64,000 nt of DNA. It comes from Atriophallophorus winterbourni. Taxonomy: Eukaryota; Platyhelminthes; Trematoda; Plagiorchiida; Microphallidae. Shown here piece by piece: positions 59,291 through 64,000 of the stretch; the stretch's first letter is position 1, and every line of letters starts with the position of its first letter. Under the pieces are notes generated by a model, which did no database searches, was not told the DNA's origin, and was given only the letters and a program-made list of their open reading frames with translations. Both the position numbers and the translations under genes were made by a program. Where the stretch lies: contig JACCGJ010000654.1 in the NCBI GenBank assembly GCA_013407085.1, positions 9,539 through 73,538 on the forward strand. The letters run 5' to 3'.

Positions 59291-60025
59291 GATGTTTCAT
59301 GCTTCACAGCTCTTCGAATGACTAAACACTCGGATTCTGAAAAGGCGATCTCTCCCGCAGCACTCAGCGATAGTCAGAACTTAGTCGATCGAGGTCAGTT
59401 GCAATCCCGCAGCGTGATCTGCGTTCATCGACCCTTCCCCAGCTTTGAAATGGCGCATTACACAATGCATCCAGACTGAACGGTTAAGAGCAAGTTCTTC
59501 TCAACTCATGGGGTCAATGCCAAGAGCTTCCATAGCAAGTGTGGTTTGCCCAATGGCCGACGTCCTGAATTCAACTCAAGATAGAGTAGATCTTTCGGAA
59601 TACGACCATTTTCCATTCTTCAGATGTGATCAAGCCACCGTAGGCGGCGCTGTTTTAGTACGGTGAACATGCTCTATAGCCCAGCTTTAGAAAGCACTTC
59701 AGCATTAGAAACTTCGTCCATCCACGATATAATCAATATATACGGATGTTTCTGAAAAGGGAACGCATTCAGCTTTCTTTCCTGTCATGCGTTGATGGTC
59801 TAGGTTTCACTGACGTTCAGTAAAGTATTTACTACGCAAGATCATATTTGTCTTTACAGTCAACTTGCGGTTGCCCGCTACAGTGAGTATACACCTAGGA
59901 TCATGCGAGACACTTTCTTGCGACGCAAAGCGTGTTTGGTTGTTGTTAGGTCTCATTCCAGAGGATAAACAGACGATGCTTACTATTGTACCTAGTTGAC
60001 AGCTATTAGTTACAGTACGAAATTG
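59290..60025 (-). pseudogene. RTE-like element 3' part
   Basis: In reverse it matches 19830-20560: zinc-finger region (59330-59450), the AALGIDP-type segment, the GRIPEDLLY region (59575-59640) and GNRKLTVKTN at about 59865. A minus frame at 59807-60028 contains VAGNRKLTVKTNMI. Multiple frame breaks. Confidence 0.75.
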
Positions 60026-60189
60026 CACAACTATTGATTGTCATGAATCTTACCCTAAACATCCAAGTTTGTTTAAAAATAGTGAGTTTATTGACTGTAT
60101 TTTTATAACTGATTACTGACTACCTCATACGTGACAGCAAATATTCGAAATAATTTTAAAAGTTGACAAATTGTTAAGGTCTTTTGGTT

Positions 60190-60720
60190 GCTGTATGTTC
60201 GAGGTTATTCAAGTGTTTTAATGGTCTAAAAAACATGAAGCTTAACAATAAACATAGGATGGTAAAATTTGTAATGCGTGTATAACAAGAAGACGAGCAA
60301 TTAGATTAAGCAGTAATATAAGTTTTCGGGAAACGAATAATTCAATAAAAATTCGACTAATTTTTTTTTTAAGTCATGAAAGCTAGTGAATTGAGCAACG
60401 GTAGAAGGTAAACTGTTCCAAGTATAACAGACACGGACAGAATAAAAATACCTTCTACATTTCAGGTGGGAATGGGGTAACACCAGCACATTCATGTGTC
60501 CGATAATTCCTCGTATCCCTTCGCGTGAATAGGCCCTGTAACGGATGGTTTTGGATATGGAATATTTTGTAAAGTAGGACAAGGTCTCCTGTGATTCGTC
60601 GATAAGGAAAGTGGAACAGATTCAAGTTATCTATTCTTTCTTTATAAGTGGTGTAGGCATTAATGTCATTCAATCCGTTTGTCGAGTTGTTAGACAGCAA
60701 CATGTCGCTGAAAATCCGTG
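60190..60720 (-). pseudogene. CR1-like element 3' end
   Basis: Two overlapping minus frames: TYKERIDNLNLFHFPYRRIT, GDLVLLYKIFHIQNHPL, then SHLKCRRYFYSVRVCYTWNS, LPSTVAQFTSFHDLKKKL. Same subfamily as 37025-37500. Confidence 0.85.
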
Positions 60721-60974
60721 CAAACGAAAATATTATTATTGCATAATTTGGCGATCTAGTATTTGCAATTATAACACATTACGTGCATTCAATCTCAGTG
60801 CAAACATCAACTGACTTTTCCAGTTTCTCCCGACAAGTTCCCAACGGAATATTTATTATCATACTAATAATGATTTTGTATCGTAATAATATGACAAGTA
60901 AGTAATAACCAAATGTGTTTAAAATTGTTCATTCATCCTCTCAAAAATTGAAATAAATAAAACAAGATCAACAA

Positions 60975-61165
60975 AAAAGCTCATTTGCATACATGTCCAC
61001 AACACACTAACCACGACCGGTTTCGTGCTATTTGCACTCATCAGGTAGGAACAGTAAGATCAGGATCCGCATGCGCTTGGAACAGTGGAGGAATGGTAAA
61101 CAAGGAGTGCTTGTATGCCACTGTTGGGTAAGGTTGGTACGATGAACCTGTTTGAACCCTGTCTA
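60975..61165 (-). repeat. Ribozyme repeat family A, single unit
   Basis: ATTTGCATACATGTCC through GATCCGCATGCGCTTGG, CTTGTATGCCACTGTTGG and TTGGTACGATGAACCTG. Confidence 0.8.
61007..61050 (-). ncRNA. Hammerhead ribozyme, family A, intact core
   Basis: CTAC-CTGATGA, GTGC/GCAC stem II with loop AAATA, GAAA, CCGGTC, GTGG. Four stem I pairs (one G.T), helix III ACCGGT, triplet GUC. Confidence 0.8.
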
Positions 61166-61499
61166 CATGATCAAAAAGTTTTGAGAAAATTTACCGCACG
61201 AACATTTTTCCGCCGCAAATTTTTATCACACTAATATAATACAATCTGATGTCAGGTTCAGCAGCGGATAAACATTACCTTGCGTGAACCCAAGTGTGCA
61301 CACAGATTACGCAACCGAGCTAATCTGCCAGCCGATGTCATTCACACCTGCGAAGACCAAAAAATTAAGGGATTATACAGCTCTAAGGGATGGTGGTGCG
61401 TCAGTTGATATTGATCGCAACCGTCTATCTTAACGAGCGCAGTACCAACCATGACCTGTGCAGTTCTTAACCCACTTAGGATTGGTCAGGTGGATGATA

Positions 61500-61575
61500 T
61501 TTACACCTAATCTCTGTTCCTATTGACACCCTAGGTCATACGGCGTTTCTGTGTGAACAGCAAAACGTTACAAAT
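61500..61575 (+). ncRNA. Degenerate Penelope-type hammerhead
   Basis: CCTAGGTCATACGGCGTTTC, TGTGTGAACAGCAAAACGTT, AC aligns with the motif at 34648, but the first core box is lost and GAAA reads AAAA. Confidence 0.4.
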
Positions 61576-61889
61576 AAACTGCTCTAAACGATTCATCAAA
61601 AACTTTATTTTCCATTAATATGATTTCCGGTAATTTTGAGTAAATAAAGCACGACGAAATTTGTCAAGAACAAGTGAACTATTGTTTAATAAACAAGGCA
61701 ACCGAGCACATTTTGCGACAACGTAAAATGATTTGTTTGTTAATTGATTTCCGTACGAGTTCATGTATCACGCTATCAGCTCTCGAATCGATAGCGGAAT
61801 TTTTATTTTGAAGCTACTCGCAAGTAGCATATCTTTTCACATAACAATATATAATTGGATAATGACCGATATCCAAAACTCAGAACAAT

Positions 61890-62145
61890 ATTTACCGCAA
61901 GATGACAGGGTATACAGAGTGAAAATTAATTGATCTGTTGAGAGTTAGGATGATCATTCACATACCTTAGGATGTATTGATCGAGTTTCAAAGTGAACAT
62001 CAAAACAGATTCCAGTAAAGCATTACAATTAATACAAATGCTAACCGTGAAAAATTTCAAGCGGATATTCAATCGTGATTATGAGATGATAAACGCCTTT
62101 GAATATTCACGTATCGGATGATCTCTGTTTCGCTTTTGTAAATAC
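61890..62145 (-). pseudogene. CR1-like element 3' end, diverged
   Basis: Parallels 32880-33140: GATGACAGGGTATA, then TACCTTAGGATGTATTGATC and GAAAAATTTCAAGCGGATATTC in the same order. A shorter relative begins near 62570. Confidence 0.5.
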
Positions 62146-62149
62146 TGAA

Positions 62150-62810
62150 GAGAATTATTCTCTTTGTAAATAATATTAAAGTCCAACACAAGGTCACTCA
62201 ACATGCGACGTTGATAAATACCTCGTAACTTTAGTGTTTACATTCGCTCTTGAAAGGTCGAATTTTTGTAATATGAGAAAAACTTATTCACACGAAGGTA
62301 AACTCCGATAATTTTTTAAAATATCCTACCGCAGACATGGAGACCGGATTTGGATTGAATATTCCATAACTGAACGTACATATGTATTACGTATACGAAA
62401 TAAGATTTCTAGCGTTGAATTCCTGAATATCCGTTCTAGGAAACCCAGTATACTGCATGCTTAATTATACTTTGTATTGCAATGATTTCCGGGTTAAGGC
62501 TATAAGACACACAGAAAAAAGTTTTCCCCTGTTGTTCAGATGACGAAAAATCAGGTCAACAAAAATCACAGGATGACAAGGTGTATAAGATGAACAAAAA
62601 CATAATTATCTGAGATTGAAGATAGCGGTTCTAATAAATATTCTCTTCAGAAGACATTAGTGTTACGTAGATCGATTCAGCAGTTTGAATTCAAATGAGA
62701 ACCCTTAATCCTGGTGAGGAATCTTTTGCATTCGCAAGTAGCTATATGCCCTGAATTGTTTGCTACTTCAAATTGATAATAACATTAGAACAGAACATAA
62801 ACCGGTAATG
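62150..62810. other. Unassigned AT-rich sequence
   Basis: Only the short CR1-tail-like block near 62570-62690 (GGATGACAAGGTGTATA) is recognised. Confidence 0.35.
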
Positions 62811-62960
62811 GATTGTAATTTCGGGGGATGTGAGCAACACATCACTTTGGTCATCCATAAGCGCCCTGAGTGCTTGACCACGAGTCACTATGTGATTCTG
62901 TGTTTTAACATCGTAGTTCGTTGTACGAACTTGTTTGGCATTAGAACAATGTTTGAAAAG
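62800..62960 (+). repeat. Ribozyme repeat family B, partial unit
   Basis: Starts inside the ribozyme (AACCGGTAATGGATTGTAAT), then GGGGATGTGAGCAACACATC, CATAAGCGCCCTGAGTGCTT, TTGTACGAAC. The 5' ribozyme half is missing. Confidence 0.75.
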
Positions 62961-63279
62961 TAGATCGATAGCGAATCAATAATTTTCAAATTGAATCACA
63001 CAACACTTACAGTTTCTCGGTATTTGAACTCAATTCTTCAAGGCAACTTTGATGTCTTGGTTGATTCTGTAAACATTAACTTTTTTACCGTGTGAGTTGG
63101 GATGAATCACATGTTTCGTGAATATAAACAGAAAGAGAATTTTAAACCAGCTGTTGATTATTTGGCATACTACAAGGCACCGAAGCAAAAACGTTTCTCA
63201 GAATAGCCAGTAAACGAAAATTGATTTCTTCTCTTCTCGATGTTTCGGATGAGGTCGGAGCTTACCGAATTATATCTCC

Positions 63280-63490
63280 ATCATTGGATAAGGCTGGTAC
63301 GACCAACCTATTCAGATTGGTCGTACCAGCCTTATTCACCAGTGGCATACAAGCGCTCCTTGTTTACCATTCCTCCACTGTTTCAAGCACATGCGGATCC
63401 TGATCTTACTGTCCCTTTCTGATGAGTGCAAACAGCACAAAACCGGTCGTGGGATGTTTTGTGATGGAAAAGCATGCAAATGAATATTTT
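63280..63490 (+). repeat. Ribozyme repeat family A with fold-back head
   Basis: Plus-orientation unit (GGCATACAAGCGCTCCTTG ... GGAAAAGCATGCAAATG). It is preceded by its own inverted start: GATAAGGCTGGTACGACCAA (63290) faces TTGGTCGTACCAGCCTTATT (63317) across about 8 bases. Confidence 0.8.
63411..63462 (+). ncRNA. Family A hammerhead with GAAA to AAAA change
   Basis: CTGATGA, GTGC/GCAC with loop AAACA, AAAA, CCGGTC, GTGG. One core base changed, so likely inactive. Confidence 0.6.
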
Positions 63491-64000
63491 GTTATATCTC
63501 CATCAATTTCGACCATATAAAAACGTCTAAATCTACTTGGAATTCATGCAGTGGAAATCCGAAAAACTTCTTGTTAAGAGCAAGTTAACGTTTATATCCT
63601 ATGGCAAAATTTAAAGCAATGACCTTGATTCGAAGTTTTTGAGAATTCAATGATGGGTGGTTTAAATAATTCCTAAAATTAACCGGATTGGTCAATTTAA
63701 GATATATTCCAACTTTGTTTTGAATTGAAATTGGACACACCCATTCCGTGTCCGAATGAAAATTCGATTTTCCAATTCTGCTTCTTTCCTGTCTAACGTA
63801 CACAAATATTTCACGCTTAATCGACAAAGCCACACCCACTGTGAGATTCATTCAAAACATTGCGGATACTAGCTAGACAAATGAGTTATTCGAGCGCTAC
63901 TTTGTTTGACAGACATGGCCAGTTTTCAATGGCTGACTGCTTTTACAATATCGTTAAGATGAATCTGTAACAGCAGTTGCACCATTGAAGCAACTGCGGT
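63491..64000. other. Unassigned sequence at the window end
   Basis: An 88-codon minus frame at 63585-63851 has no recognisable domain. Confidence 0.3.

Overview
The window is eukaryotic and looks like part of a digenean trematode (fluke) genome. The reasons are two intron-bearing animal genes, the first two introns of one of them being only 30 and 40 bases long (a pattern well known from schistosome genes), and a dense background of CR1-like, RTE-like and Penelope-like retroelements mixed with short repeats that carry hammerhead ribozymes. The species cannot be named from the sequence alone.

Two host genes can be assembled, both on the + strand. Bases 8274-15153 hold a five-exon ALKBH1-type 2-oxoglutarate/Fe(II) dioxygenase (347 residues, full HxD...H iron site and R-x-N-x-N-x-R motif). 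Bases 30819-54483 hold an eight-exon P4-ATPase (lipid flippase catalytic subunit, closest in its motifs to the ATP11 class, about 1258 residues). All its splice sites keep frame, but exon 7 carries a one-base frame disruption in a T run near 53560-53563. Nearly everything else of recognisable origin is mobile DNA.

Layout: 1-8270 is intergenic, with a CR1-like remnant, two RTE 5' fragments and several copies of a short repeat (called G here, with a CATA tail). 8274-15153 is the ALKBH1 gene; its two large introns hold G repeats, an RTE tail, a ribozyme repeat (family B) and a Penelope-like fragment with its own hammerhead. 15154-30700 is a retroelement graveyard: a chimeric RTE ORF with a duplicated zinc finger, a nearly intact CR1-like RT at 23131, a tRNA-derived SINE with a hammerhead, a Penelope endonuclease with a hammerhead, and a CR1 split by a short element with a visible target-site duplication. 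30819-54483 is the flippase gene, with retroelements and ribozyme repeats in its introns. 54484-64000 is intergenic again, with a 676-bp Mutator-like (MULE) relic bounded by a 10-bp target duplication, more ribozyme repeats and more CR1/RTE ends.

The most unusual content is a set of hammerhead ribozymes in four settings: two short interspersed and partly tandem repeat families (A, unit about 234 bp; B, unit about 241 bp), Penelope-like element ends, and a tRNA-derived SINE. Families A and B share the stem-II loop AAACA and the self-complementary helix III ACCGGU, which suits a dimeric (double-hammerhead) mode, and they resemble animal retrozymes. Some family-B copies end at or within one base of the predicted self-cleavage site, joined in a fold-back to the opposite strand of the same unit. 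This suggests the cleaved RNA is itself what is copied back into the genome.
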